Assembly: GCA_963717255.1 (NCBI GenBank)
Contig: CAVQVT010000002.1
Location: 105,521 to 169,520 of the forward strand
Origin: CAIYQJ01 sp963717255
GTDB lineage: Bacteria > Chloroflexota > Limnocylindria > Limnocylindrales > CSP1-4
Direction of reading: 5' to 3'
Length of the DNA: 64,000 nucleotides
Shown: in pieces, positions 25,820 to 35,325 of the stretch
Layout: every line of letters starts with the position of its first letter
Numbering within the stretch: the first letter of the stretch is position 1
Program-made: the position numbers and the translations under genes
The notes under the pieces: generated by a model
Database searches by the model: none
The model's input: the letters and a program-made list of their open reading frames with translations, nothing else
What the model was told of the DNA's origin: nothing

Positions 25820-27325
25820 ATGCGGATCCGCATCGCCACCGACCAGCCCTGGGACGTCGCCGCCGACGTCCTCGCCGTCCCCGTCCCCGCCGACCCCGAC
25901 TGGTCGGGGCCGCTCGGGGAGATCGACCGGCGGACGGCCGGCCTGATCCAGGCCGAGCTCGCGTTCGGCGAGCTGGAGACCAAGCGGTACGCGACCGCCT
26001 TCGTCCCGGGCGGCGAGCTCCGGGCGCAGCGCGTCCTCGCCGTCGGGGCGGGCGACGCGGCGGCGCTCGACCGCGAGACGGTCCTGCACATCGGGCAGTG
26101 CATCGAGCGGCGCCTCGGCGGCCGCGCGGTCCGGACCCTGGCGGTCGCGCTCGACCCGCTCGCCACGGTCATCGACGGCGGCGCGCCGGCCGTGGCCGAG
26201 CTCATCGCGCGCGGCGTGGAGGAGGGGTCCTTCGAACCGGCCGCCATCTACCGCGACGACGTCTCCGACGCGCCGCCTGCCCTCGACGAGCTCGTGCTCG
26301 TCGCGACCGGCGGGGATGCCGCGGCCCTCGCGGCGGCCGCGGAGCGCGGCCGGATCATCGGCGAGGGCGCGAACATCGCCCGCCGCCTCGCCAACCGCTC
26401 CGCCAACGACGTGAGCCCCCAGGTGCTCGCGGACGAGGCGCGCGCGCTCGCCGAGGCCCACGGCCTCGCGATCGACGTCGTCGAGCCCGAGCAGGCCAGG
26501 GAGCTCGGGATGGGCATGTTCCTCGCGGTCGGGCAGGGGAGCGCGAACCCGCCGCGGATGATCGTCCTCCGCTCCGGCCCGGAGGGTGCCACCGACGCCC
26601 AGGGCCGTCTCCTCGCGCTGGTCGGGAAGGGCGTCTGCTTCGACTCCGGCGGGATCAGCCTCAAGGGGGCCGACCGCATGGAGGAGATGAAGATGGACAA
26701 GACGGGTGCGTGCACCGTCATCGCCGCGATCGCGACGGTGGCGCGCCTCGCGCCCGGCACGCCCCTCCTCGCGGTCGCGCCCGCCGTCGAGAACATGCCC
26801 GGCCCGCACTCCGCCCGCCCCGGCGACGTCGTCCGCGCCCTGAACGGGAAGACCGTGGACATCATCAACACGGACGCGGAGGGCCGCCTCATCCTCGGGG
26901 ACGCCCTCACCTACGCGGAGCAGCTCGGCGCGACGCATCTCGTGGACGTCGCGACCCTCACCGGGCTTGTCGGCCGCGCCTACGGCGAGCTGGTGACCGG
27001 CGTCTTCGCCACGCCGCAGGCCTGGTATGGGGCGATCGACGCGGCCGCCGCCCGCGCCGGTGAGCGCTGCTGGCAGATCCCGCTCGTCGAGGACTACCTC
27101 GCCGACATGAAGAGCTGGTACGCCGACCTCACGAACTCCGGCGCGTCCGAGGGGAGCCTCGTGAAGAGCGGGCTCTTCATCCGCGAGTTCACCACCCGGC
27201 CGTGGGCGCACCTCGACATCGGCGGGACGGCCTACTTCCGGAAGGCGCGGCCGTGGGCGGCGCGCGGCGCGACCGGCGTGACGCACGCGACGCTCGTCGA
27301 GCTCGCGCTCGAGGGTGCCCGATAG
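25820..27325 (+). CDS. pepA: Leucyl aminopeptidase, M17 family
   Basis: About 501 residues from ATG 25820 (an ATG three codons earlier is also possible). The M17 signature N-T-D-A-E-G-R-L with metal-binding Asp and Glu is present, as are VGKGVCFDSGGISLKGADRM (catalytic lysine region), EEMKMDKTGACTVIAAIATV and HLVDVATLTG. The N-terminal domain is of the usual regulatory macro-like type. It releases N-terminal amino acids from peptides in the cytoplasm using two divalent metal ions, and in some bacteria also binds DNA. A hairpin 26 bases downstream probably ends the transcript. Confidence 0.94.
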   Translation: MRIRIATDQPWDVAADVLAVPVPADPDWSGPLGEIDRRTAGLIQAELAFGELETKRYATAFVPGGELRAQRVLAVGAGDAAALDRETVLHIGQCIERRLGGRAVRTLAVALDPLATVIDGGAPAVAELIARGVEEGSFEPAAIYRDDVSDAPPALDELVLVATGGDAAALAAAAERGRIIGEGANIARRLANRSANDVSPQVLADEARALAEAHGLAIDVVEPEQARELGMGMFLAVGQGSANPPRMIVLRSGPEGATDAQGRLLALVGKGVCFDSGGISLKGADRMEEMKMDKTGACTVIAAIATVARLAPGTPLLAVAPAVENMPGPHSARPGDVVRALNGKTVDIINTDAEGRLILGDALTYAEQLGATHLVDVATLTGLVGRAYGELVTGVFATPQAWYGAIDAAAARAGERCWQIPLVEDYLADMKSWYADLTNSGASEGSLVKSGLFIREFTTRPWAHLDIGGTAYFRKARPWAARGATGVTHATLVELALEGAR

Positions 27326-27350
27326 GCGAGGCCGGAGGTCCGGCCGCCTC

Positions 27351-27377
27351 CCGACCCGGCACCTCGACCCGGGTCGG
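27351..27377 (+). terminator. Hairpin terminator after pepA
   Basis: CCGACCCGG (27351-27359) pairs with CCGGGTCGG (27369-27377); a second imperfect hairpin precedes it at about 27329-27350. Confidence 0.45.
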
Positions 27378-27433
27378 CGGGTCGCGACGCGCGCCGGAGG
27401 ACCCCGGCCGGTGACGCCGCGGGGCGCGCGACC

Positions 27434-28069
27434 GTGACGCCGCTCGTCGTCGTCCTCGCCCTCGCCGGTGCGGCGTGGGGCCTCGCGTCCGATCGGATCG
27501 CCGTCCGCTGGCCGGCCCACGATCCCGGGGAGGGGGGCCGGCGGCCCGGGTGGCGCACGGCCGTGACGGCGGTCGCGTCCGCCCTGGCGTTCGGGGTGCT
27601 CGCCGCACGGTCGCCCGAGACGGCCACCTTCGCGATCGTCGCGGCGTGGTTCGCCGTGCTCGTGCTCCTCTTCGCCGTGGACCTCGACCAGCGGCTGCTC
27701 CCCGACGTCCTCACCTTCCCGTCGATCGGGGTGGCGGCGGTCCTCCTGGCGATCGGTCTCAACCCGCTCGTCCGCGGCGAGGAGGTCGGGGCCGTCGCGG
27801 CCGCGGTCCTCTTCCCGGCGGTCCTCTTCGCCTTCTCGATCCCGTTCGGGTCGGGCGCGCTGGGGCTCGGCGACGTCAAGCTCATGGTCGCCGCCGGCCT
27901 GGTCGCAGGCTTCCCTCGGACGCTCAGCGGCCTGCTCGCCGGAGCGCTCCTCGCCGGCGTGGTCCTGGCCGTGCTGGTCGTCCTCCGCAGGATCACGCTC
28001 CGCACGTACGTGCCCTTCGGACCGTTCCTCATCGCGGGGATCGCGTGGGGGATCCTCACCTCGCTCTGA
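27434..28069 (+). CDS. A24 prepilin peptidase domain protein
   Basis: 211 residues, six to seven membrane helices. The two catalytic aspartates of A24 peptidases are visible in VDLDQRLLPD and in SGALGLGDVKLM (the G-x-G-D motif). The N-terminal methyltransferase domain with its zinc-cysteine motif that full PilD enzymes carry is absent. This is the short TadV/FlaK-like form that cuts prepilin or pre-flagellin signal peptides at the membrane. No pilin, pilus ATPase or secretin is encoded nearby. The GTG at 27434 is the only reasonable start. It is followed by an M23 peptidase gene with its own promoter. Confidence 0.8.
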   Translation: MTPLVVVLALAGAAWGLASDRIAVRWPAHDPGEGGRRPGWRTAVTAVASALAFGVLAARSPETATFAIVAAWFAVLVLLFAVDLDQRLLPDVLTFPSIGVAAVLLAIGLNPLVRGEEVGAVAAAVLFPAVLFAFSIPFGSGALGLGDVKLMVAAGLVAGFPRTLSGLLAGALLAGVVLAVLVVLRRITLRTYVPFGPFLIAGIAWGILTSL

Positions 28070-28104
28070 CCGGGGCTCCGCACGGGCGTTCCCGCACCCG
28101 GTGC

Positions 28105-28110
28105 TAGACT
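28105..28110 (+). promoter_or_regulatory. -10 element TAGACT upstream of M23 peptidase
   Basis: TAGACT ends 136 bases before the ATG at 28247, so the mRNA would have a leader of about 130 bases. I see no conserved riboswitch sequence in the leader by eye. Confidence 0.35.
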
Positions 28111-28246
28111 CTGTGCGAGCCGGGGTCGTCCCGCGATCGTGTGCCCGGCGTGGGGCGGCGTGACCGGCGAGCGTGGCGATGGACCGCGCTGCGGCGCGGC
28201 AACGGAGTCTCGTTCGCAGGATGACGTCGTACTCTCGAGGCGGAAG

Positions 28247-29581
28247 ATGACCAGGACGCGGGCCGGGCGGCGGCCCGTGCTGCTGCGCCTCGGCCCCCTT
28301 CTCCTGATCGTCGCCCTGCTGGGCACCCTCGCGGGGTCGTTCGCGACGCCCGTGAGCGCGGGCGATCCGCTCACGGACGCCATCGCGAAGCAGAAGGCGC
28401 TGCGCGCGAAGATCGAGAAGCAGAAGAAGCAGATCGCGCAGCTCAAGGTCCAGCAGGCGGGTCTCCGACAGGACATAGCGGAGACGGCCGACACCCTCGC
28501 CGCCGTCAACGCCGACCTCAAGCTCGCGAAGAAGCGCGTCGCCAAGGTCACCACCCTCGTGAACCAGGCACGCGTCCGGCTCAACACCCTGACCGACCAG
28601 GTGAAGGAGTGGGACGCCGATGTCGCGCAGCTCGAGGACGACGTCGCGCGGCAGGACCGCCTGCTCGAGATCCGGAAGTCGCTGCTCGCGACGCGCATCC
28701 GCGCCGCCTACATGACCGACCAGACCTCGGTCCTGGAGACGATCCTCTCCGCCCAGTCCTTCACGGACGTCATCTCGGACGTCTCGTCCTACATGGACAT
28801 CTCCGCGCAGGACGAGGCGCTCGCCGGGCAGATCGAGCGCGACCGGCAGCTGCTCGAGGTGAGTCGCAAGATGGCCGAGGAGGCGCGGGCGACGACCGAC
28901 GAGCTGCGGCTGGAGTCGAAGGCCGAGAAGGTCGCGCTGGTCGCGCGGCTGGCCGACCTGAAGAAGGCCCGCGACGAGCTCCGCACACTCGACGCGAAGG
29001 TCAAGAAGCAGCTGGCCCTCCAGCAGCGGAACTTCAGCAAGGTCAGGCAGACCGCCGCGCAGCTCAAGGCCGCGATGGACCGGGAGATCAAGGCCGAGAA
29101 CGCCCTCAAGGCCAAGATCCGCCGGCTCATCGACGCGCAGCAGCTCGGCGGGAACATCCCCTCCGCCTACAACGGGACCCTCATGTGGCCGCTCGGGGGC
29201 GTCGTGACGCAGGAATACGGCTGCACCGGGTTCGGCTGGGAGCCCCCGGCGGGGAGCTGCGGCCACTACCACAACGGGATCGACATCGCCGCACCGATCG
29301 GGACCCCGGTCCGCGCTGCCGGCGACGGCGTCGTCGTCTTCGCCGGCGCGAACCCATACGACCCGTACCCCAAGGCGGTCATCGTGATCATCGCCCACTC
29401 GACGGGCCTCCAGACCTGGTACGCGCACCTCGAGCCGTCGGTCGCGGTCCGGGCCGGCCAGCGGGTGAGCCAGGGCCAGGTCGTGGGCTACGTCGGGATG
29501 ACGGGCCGGACCACCGGGCCGCACCTCCACTGGATGGTCGTCCTCAACGACGTCTACTCGAACCCGCGCCTGTTCCTGTAG
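28247..29581 (+). CDS. Secreted M23 peptidase with coiled coil (EnvC/LytM-like)
   Basis: 444 residues. A signal peptide (LLLIVALLGTLAGSFATPVS) is followed by two long coiled-coil blocks (about residues 45-150 and 200-290, Lys/Gln/Leu-rich) and a C-terminal LytM domain. Zinc ligands are seen in H-Y-H-N-G-I-D-I and in G-P-H-L-H-W; the domain also has GDGVVVFAGANP. The intact ligands suggest an active peptidoglycan endopeptidase, or an amidase activator like EnvC, which it resembles in domain order. Two cysteines around the substrate groove (GCTGFG, GSCGHY) may form a disulfide. The ATG at 28247 is preceded by the purine-rich GGCGGAAG. Confidence 0.88.
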   Translation: MTRTRAGRRPVLLRLGPLLLIVALLGTLAGSFATPVSAGDPLTDAIAKQKALRAKIEKQKKQIAQLKVQQAGLRQDIAETADTLAAVNADLKLAKKRVAKVTTLVNQARVRLNTLTDQVKEWDADVAQLEDDVARQDRLLEIRKSLLATRIRAAYMTDQTSVLETILSAQSFTDVISDVSSYMDISAQDEALAGQIERDRQLLEVSRKMAEEARATTDELRLESKAEKVALVARLADLKKARDELRTLDAKVKKQLALQQRNFSKVRQTAAQLKAAMDREIKAENALKAKIRRLIDAQQLGGNIPSAYNGTLMWPLGGVVTQEYGCTGFGWEPPAGSCGHYHNGIDIAAPIGTPVRAAGDGVVVFAGANPYDPYPKAVIVIIAHSTGLQTWYAHLEPSVAVRAGQRVSQGQVVGYVGMTGRTTGPHLHWMVVLNDVYSNPRLFL

Positions 29582-29676
29582 GGGGCGTGGGGGCCGGGCG
29601 GCCTGCCGCGCGTGCTAGCATCGGCTCCGGGGACCACGCGGCGCTCTGGCGCGCGGCCCGACGCGGAGGAGCGGAC

Positions 29677-31144
29677 GTGAAGCGGACGCTGAGCGTGATC
29701 CTCGCCGGCGGCGAGGGAGCCCGACTGTCGATCCTCTCCTCGCAGCGCGCCAAGCCCGCGGTCCCGTTCGGCGGCAAGTACCGGATCATCGACTTCGCCC
29801 TGAGCAACATCGTGAACTCGGGCGGCGACAACGTCGTGGTCCTCACCCAGTACAACCCGCGATCGCTCAACGACCACATCGGGATGGGCCGCCCGTGGGA
29901 CCTCGACCGCACGAGCGGCGGCATCCGCATCCTCCAGCCGTACATCGCGCAGGGCCGGATCGCGATCTGGTACCGCGGGACGGCCGATGCGGTGTTCCAG
30001 AACATGCGCGCCATCGAGCAGGCTCCCGGCGACATCGTGCTCGTCCTCGCCGGCGACCACGTCTACAAGATGGACTACCAGCCGTTCGTGAACCTCCACC
30101 GCCGCCGTCGGGCCGACGTGACGATCGCCGTCCGCCGCGTGCCGATGGCGGAGGCCTCGCGGATGGGGATCCTCGCGGTCGACGAGCACGGGCGCGTGAC
30201 CGAGTGGCAGGAGAAGCCGAAGCAGCCCGCAAGCGACCTCGCGAGCATGGGCATCTACGTCTTCTCCAAGCGGGCACTGCGCGAGTGGCTCTCCGAGTCG
30301 CGGCCGGACTTCGGGAGCGACGTCATCCCGGCGATGCTCGACGGGCGGCGCCCGCGTCTTCGCCTACCGCTTCGACGGCTACTGGCAGGACGTCGGCACG
30401 ATCGGGAGCTACTGGCAGACGAACCTCGAGCTGCTCGAGGACTCCCCGGCGCTCGACATGTACGACCGCGAGTGGCTCATCCACACCCGCTCCGAGGAAC
30501 GGGCGCCGGCCAAGATCGGGCGGACCGCGATGGTCGTCCGCAGCCTGGTCTCCCACGGCTGCGTCGTGGACGGGACGGTCGTGAACTCCGTCCTGTCGCC
30601 GGGCGTCCGCGTGGAGTCCGGAGCGGTGGTGCGCGACTCGATCGTCATGTTCGACTCCGTCGTGCGGACCGGCGCGATCGTGGACCAGTCGATCCTCGAC
30701 AAGGAGGTCGTGGTGGGGTCCGGCGCGATCGTCGGCGACGGACCCGTCCCGGCCCCGCCGAACCGCAGGGAGCCCAACGCGCTGACCACCGGCATCACGG
30801 TCGTCGGCAAGCGGGCCGTGGTGCCGCGCAGCGCGCGCATCGGACGGAACGTCCGCATCGACCCGGACGTCAAGGCGAGCGACTACGCGTCGCGGGTGGT
30901 GCCCGCCGGCGAGACGATCGTCCACGCCGAATCGCGGCCCGCGCGGAAGAAGGTGGCCCGCCAGATCGAACGGGTCGCCGAGGCGGCGCTCAAGGCCGTC
31001 GCCGCAGAGGTCGCGGCCGTCGAGGATGCCGGAGGGCCCGTCCGGCCGGCCCAGGCCGAGGCGGTGAAGCCCACGCCCGCCGCCAAGGCGGCTCCCGAGC
31101 CGGCCCCCGAGCCGTCGTCCCGCCCGGGACGGCCGCGCCGCTGA
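29677..31144 (+). CDS. glgC: Glucose-1-phosphate adenylyltransferase, frame break near 30340
   Basis: About 489 residues when joined. The N-terminal nucleotidyltransferase reads SVILAGGEGARLSILSSQRA, K-P-A-V-P-F-G-G-K-Y-R-I-I-D, then LVLAGDHVYKMDY and ASMGIYVFSK. After the frame change at 30340, VFAYRFDGYWQDVGTIGSYW and a left-handed beta-helix domain (VVDGTVVNSVLSPGVRVESG) follow. It makes ADP-glucose for glycogen synthesis. Restoring GAGA for GA (L-E-T-G-G-A-R-V-F) repairs the gene. The last 70 residues after HAESRPARKK are a Lys/Ala/Pro-rich tail that ordinary GlgC lacks. The GTG start is set by GGAGGA at 29665-29670. A TAGCAT hexamer at 29616 is the likely -10. Confidence 0.85.
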
Positions 31145-31146
31145 GC

Positions 31147-31680
31147 GTGCGCCCTGCCGGCCCCCGGGTCTCGCCGGACGCGGTCGAGGCCTGGCTCCGC
31201 GACCTCGGCATCGAGCCCCCGGCCCGTCACGAGCGGGACGGCGCGGCCGCGTGGGACCTGGCGCTCGACGGCCTTCGTCGGTTCGACGTCCGCGTGACGC
31301 TCATCCTCGACCCCGAGACGGGAGCGGTGGTGTGGGTCCACTACGCGCCGCCGATCGGCGACTCGCGGATCAAGTCGTACCGGAAGCTGCTCCGCTGGAA
31401 CGACGAGATCCCCTTCGCCAAGTTCGCGCTCGCGACCGACGACCGGCCCGTCCTCACCGCCGAGGTTCCGCTGGCTCTCCTCGACCGGGACGAGCTCGGC
31501 CTCACGCTCGCGCGGACGCTCGCGATCTGCGACCAGCTGCTCGAGGAGTCGGCGGCCTGGATCTGGATCGGGGGTCGCATCCCGTCCGCGGCCGGTCGCG
31601 AGAGCCGGCAGGCCGCCCTGTTCGCCCGCTACGCCGCCCGCCTGACCGTGGTCGTCCCCGCCGTCCCGCCGCGCGTCTGA
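31147..31680 (+). CDS. YbjN-like domain protein
   Basis: 177 residues starting two bases after the glgC stop. The predicted alpha/beta fold (VRVTLILDPETGAVVWVHYA, then YRKLLRWNDEIPFAKFALAT and RPVLTAEVPLALLDRDELGL) matches YbjN/type III chaperone-like proteins, which bind partner proteins and have no enzyme motif. The C-terminal part contains AICDQLLEESAAWIWIGG. The close spacing to glgC suggests co-translation and a possible role with it, but that is context only. The GTG at 31147 is the first start after the glgC TGA. Confidence 0.6.
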   Translation: MRPAGPRVSPDAVEAWLRDLGIEPPARHERDGAAAWDLALDGLRRFDVRVTLILDPETGAVVWVHYAPPIGDSRIKSYRKLLRWNDEIPFAKFALATDDRPVLTAEVPLALLDRDELGLTLARTLAICDQLLEESAAWIWIGGRIPSAAGRESRQAALFARYAARLTVVVPAVPPRV

Positions 31681-31697
31681 CGGCAGCGGCGCTGCGG

Positions 31698-31703
31698 TAC
31701 ACT
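31698..31703 (+). promoter_or_regulatory. -10 element TACACT for pncB
   Basis: TACACT ends ten bases before the ATG at 31714; with a start seven bases after the hexamer the leader is only three bases. Confidence 0.5.
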
Positions 31704-31713
31704 CGGCCGACTG

Positions 31714-32739
31714 ATGCACCAGGTACGGATCCGACCCTCCCGCGAGGTCCTGACCGGCGAATCCGCCGATGTCTACTTCGCGCGCGCCGATCGGGTCCTC
31801 GAGCGCGAGGGGATGGACCCGGTCGTCACGATCGAGGTCTTCTCCCGCGAGAGCGCCCTCCTGTGCGGGATCAGCGAGGCAAAGACGCTGCTGTCGTACG
31901 TCCTCGGGAAGGTGGATCCGTCGGAGTACACCGTGGAGGCCCTGGACGACGGGGACACCTTCGACGTGAAGGAGGTCGTCCTCCGCATCCGCGCGAAGTA
32001 CCGCACCGTCGGGCTGTACGAGACCGCCATCCTCGGGATGCTCGCCCAGTCCACCGGTTGGGCCTCGGCGGCGCAGGAGTGCGTCGAGGCCGCAGGAGAC
32101 ATCCCCGTCATCAGCTTCGGCGCACGGCACGTGCACCCGGACGTGACCGACGTCCTCGACTACGCGGCGATCGTCGGCGGGTGCGTGGGCGCGAGCACGC
32201 CCGCGGGCGCCCGGCTGGCGGGCCTCAACCCGACCGGTACGATGCCGCACTCGCTCGTCCTGATCTTCGGAGACACGGTCGAGGCGGCCCGGGCGTTCGA
32301 CCGCGACCTGGAGGAGGACGTCCCGCGGATCGTGCTCGTGGACACCTTCCGCGATGAGGCCGAGGAGTCGCTCCGCGTCGCCCAGGCCCTCGGAGACCGG
32401 CTGTACGGCGTGCGCCTGGACACGCCCTCGGAACGGGGCCGGGTCACAGCCGACCTCGTCCTCGAGGTCCGCGCCCGCCTGGATCAGGCCGGGTACGGGC
32501 ACGTGAGGATCGTCGTCTCGGGCGGCCTGAGCCCCGACCGGATCCGCTATTTCCGCGAGCGCCAGGCGCCGGCGGACTTCTTCGCCGTCGGGAGCTACAT
32601 CAGCGGGGCGTCGCCGATCGACTTCACCGCGGACATCAAGGTCATCGACGGGCGGCCCATCGCGAAGCGCGGCCGGATCCCGGGCGAGACGTCCAGCCCG
32701 CGGCTCCGCCCGGTCGACCTGGCCGACTGGCGGACCTGA
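31714..32739 (+). CDS. pncB: Nicotinate phosphoribosyltransferase
   Basis: 341 residues, the short form. MHQVRIRPSREVLTGESADV is the typical N terminus, followed by ETAILGMLAQSTGWASAAQE, ISFGARHVHPDVTDVLDYAA (the conserved F-G-x-R-x-x-H-P/S motif), LAGLNPTGTMPHSLVLIFGD, VLVDTFRDEAEES and VSGGLSPDRIRYFRE. It joins nicotinate to PRPP to give nicotinate mononucleotide in the Preiss-Handler NAD salvage route. The proposed phosphate-binding histidine is in place. The gene is probably leaderless and stands behind glgC and the YbjN-like gene, but has its own promoter. Confidence 0.9.
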   Translation: MHQVRIRPSREVLTGESADVYFARADRVLEREGMDPVVTIEVFSRESALLCGISEAKTLLSYVLGKVDPSEYTVEALDDGDTFDVKEVVLRIRAKYRTVGLYETAILGMLAQSTGWASAAQECVEAAGDIPVISFGARHVHPDVTDVLDYAAIVGGCVGASTPAGARLAGLNPTGTMPHSLVLIFGDTVEAARAFDRDLEEDVPRIVLVDTFRDEAEESLRVAQALGDRLYGVRLDTPSERGRVTADLVLEVRARLDQAGYGHVRIVVSGGLSPDRIRYFRERQAPADFFAVGSYISGASPIDFTADIKVIDGRPIAKRGRIPGETSSPRLRPVDLADWRT

Positions 32740-32819
32740 GGCGGGGAGACCGCTCCGCCCGTCGCGGCTGCTCGCGCCCACGCGCCGCGCCCTCGCCCGT
32801 TCCATGCGAGGATGCGCTC

Positions 32820-33302
32820 GTGGATGACGGACCCTCCCGCGACCTCCCGTCCGACGCGGACGCCGGCGACGACCGCGAGACGCCGTATGCGCTGCTCCAG
32901 CGCGGCCGGGAGCTCATGCGCGGCCGGCACTTCGCGCAGGCCGCGATCGTCCTCGAGCGGGCCGCCCGGCTGGAGCCCGGCCGCGGGTCGATCCTCGAGG
33001 CGCTCGGCCGGGCCTCGTACAACGCGGGCGACCACGCCCGCGCCGCCGAGGTCTTCGCGGACCTTCTCGCCGTGGACCCGTCGGCCCACTATGCCCACTA
33101 CGCGCTGGGCCAGAGCCTGAAGCAGCTCGGGCGGGCCGACGAGGCGGCGACGCACCTCCGGATCGCTGTGGCGCTCGCGCCGGACAACCGCCTGTACGCC
33201 TCGGCGCTCCGACGGCTGGGCGGGGAGGGGACCGGGATCGTCATCGGCGATGCGGACCGGCACGACGCGACGGCGGACGGCGAAGGCGGCGCGCACCCGT
33301 AG
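32820..33302 (+). CDS. Tetratricopeptide repeat protein
   Basis: 160 residues with three TPR-type helix pairs: ALLQRGRELMRGRHFAQAAI, ILEALGRASYNAGDHARAAE and YAHYALGQSLKQLGRADEAA, each with the A/G pattern of TPR motifs, followed by one partial repeat. There is no signal peptide. It probably mediates protein contacts; no partner is evident. The GTG at 32820 lies six bases after GAGGAT, which could be a weak version of the -10 element of leaderless genes. It is convergent with the NUDIX gene at a distance of 38 bases. Confidence 0.75.
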   Translation: MDDGPSRDLPSDADAGDDRETPYALLQRGRELMRGRHFAQAAIVLERAARLEPGRGSILEALGRASYNAGDHARAAEVFADLLAVDPSAHYAHYALGQSLKQLGRADEAATHLRIAVALAPDNRLYASALRRLGGEGTGIVIGDADRHDATADGEGGAHP

Positions 33303-33340
33303 CCGCCCTCCGGGGACGCCGCTCGGCGCGGCGACGGCGC

Positions 33341-33907
33341 CTACCCGCCGCCAAAGGCCTCCGGACCGCCCATCCGCGCGAGCCAGAGCAGGCCGACGAG
33401 CGACTTCGCGTCGGCGATCTCGCCGCGATCCGCCGCCGCGAGCGCATCCTGCCACGCCATGGGAACGAGCTGGATCGCTTCGTCCTCGTCCGGTTCGAGG
33501 CGGTCCGCGCGCGCGGGCGTCAGGACCGTCGCGACGAAGAGGTGCATGAGCTCGTCCGTGAAGCCCGGCGCCGTGTAGAAGCGGGCGAGCGCCCGCCACG
33601 CGCCGGCCCGGTAGCCGGTCTCCTCCTCCAGCTCGCGCCGGGCGGCGGCCGCGGGATCCTCGGTGATGCCGTCCGGCCCGACCTCGAGGGTCCCGGCCGG
33701 GACCTCGAGGAGGATCCGCCCGCTGCCGGTGGCCGACCGCGGCTGGCGGACCAGGAGCACGCGTCCCTCGGCGTCCACCGCCACCACGGCGACCGCGCCG
33801 GGGTGGCCGGCGACCTCGCGCCGTCGGAGCGCGCCGTCCGGGCGCCGGACGGTGTCGATGCGGAACGTGAGCGTCCGGCCGCGGTGGAGGACCTCGGTCT
33901 GGACCAC
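33341..33907 (-). CDS. NUDIX hydrolase, ADP-ribose pyrophosphatase-like
   Basis: At least 188 residues. The NUDIX box is visible around EDPAAAARRELEEETGYRAG (R-E-L-x-E-E-x-G), and the P in ARFYTAPGFTDELMHLF lies in the position typical of ADP-ribose pyrophosphatases. The beta-strand lead-in VAVVAVDAEGRVLLVRQPR is standard. It hydrolyses ADP-ribose-like compounds to AMP and ribose 5-phosphate. The start is uncertain: the frame is open upstream for some 50 codons to the stop of the ABC ATPase gene, but the only conventional start codon I find is the GTG at 33905-33907. That may cut into the true N terminus. It probably shares an mRNA with the ATPase gene. Confidence 0.8.
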   Translation of the reverse strand: MVQTEVLHRGRTLTFRIDTVRRPDGALRRREVAGHPGAVAVVAVDAEGRVLLVRQPRSATGSGRILLEVPAGTLEVGPDGITEDPAAAARRELEEETGYRAGAWRALARFYTAPGFTDELMHLFVATVLTPARADRLEPDEDEAIQLVPMAWQDALAAADRGEIADAKSLVGLLWLARMGGPEAFGGG

Positions 33908-34062
33908 CGTCTCCCGGAGGCGGGCGTCGGGGTCGTCGCCGGCCGCGCCGCCACCCGGGTCCGACGTGGAGGTCGCCGGCCCCGGCCGGGCGGCCGCGGG
34001 GCCGCCGGCGGATCCGTCCGGCGCGCGCGACTCCTCGTCGCGCGCGCCGGGGTCGGCGGAGG

Positions 34063-35172
<1,110 letters not shown>

Positions 35173-35325
35173 GCGCGTGACTCCCGTCGCGTGCCCGCCC
35201 CACGCCGTCGCGGACCCATGCATCCGGCGACGAGGCGACTCGGACGGGTCCCGTACGCGACGTGGTCGCGTCGGGAGCATCGTACCGCCCGTGCGCGCGC
35301 CCGTGCACGCGAGGCGTCGCCGCCC

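Noticed and set aside
28111..28246. Cyclic dinucleotide riboswitch before the M23 peptidase
   Set aside because: The leader length is suitable and such switches precede cell-wall hydrolases in other bacteria, but none of the conserved sequence blocks is visible.
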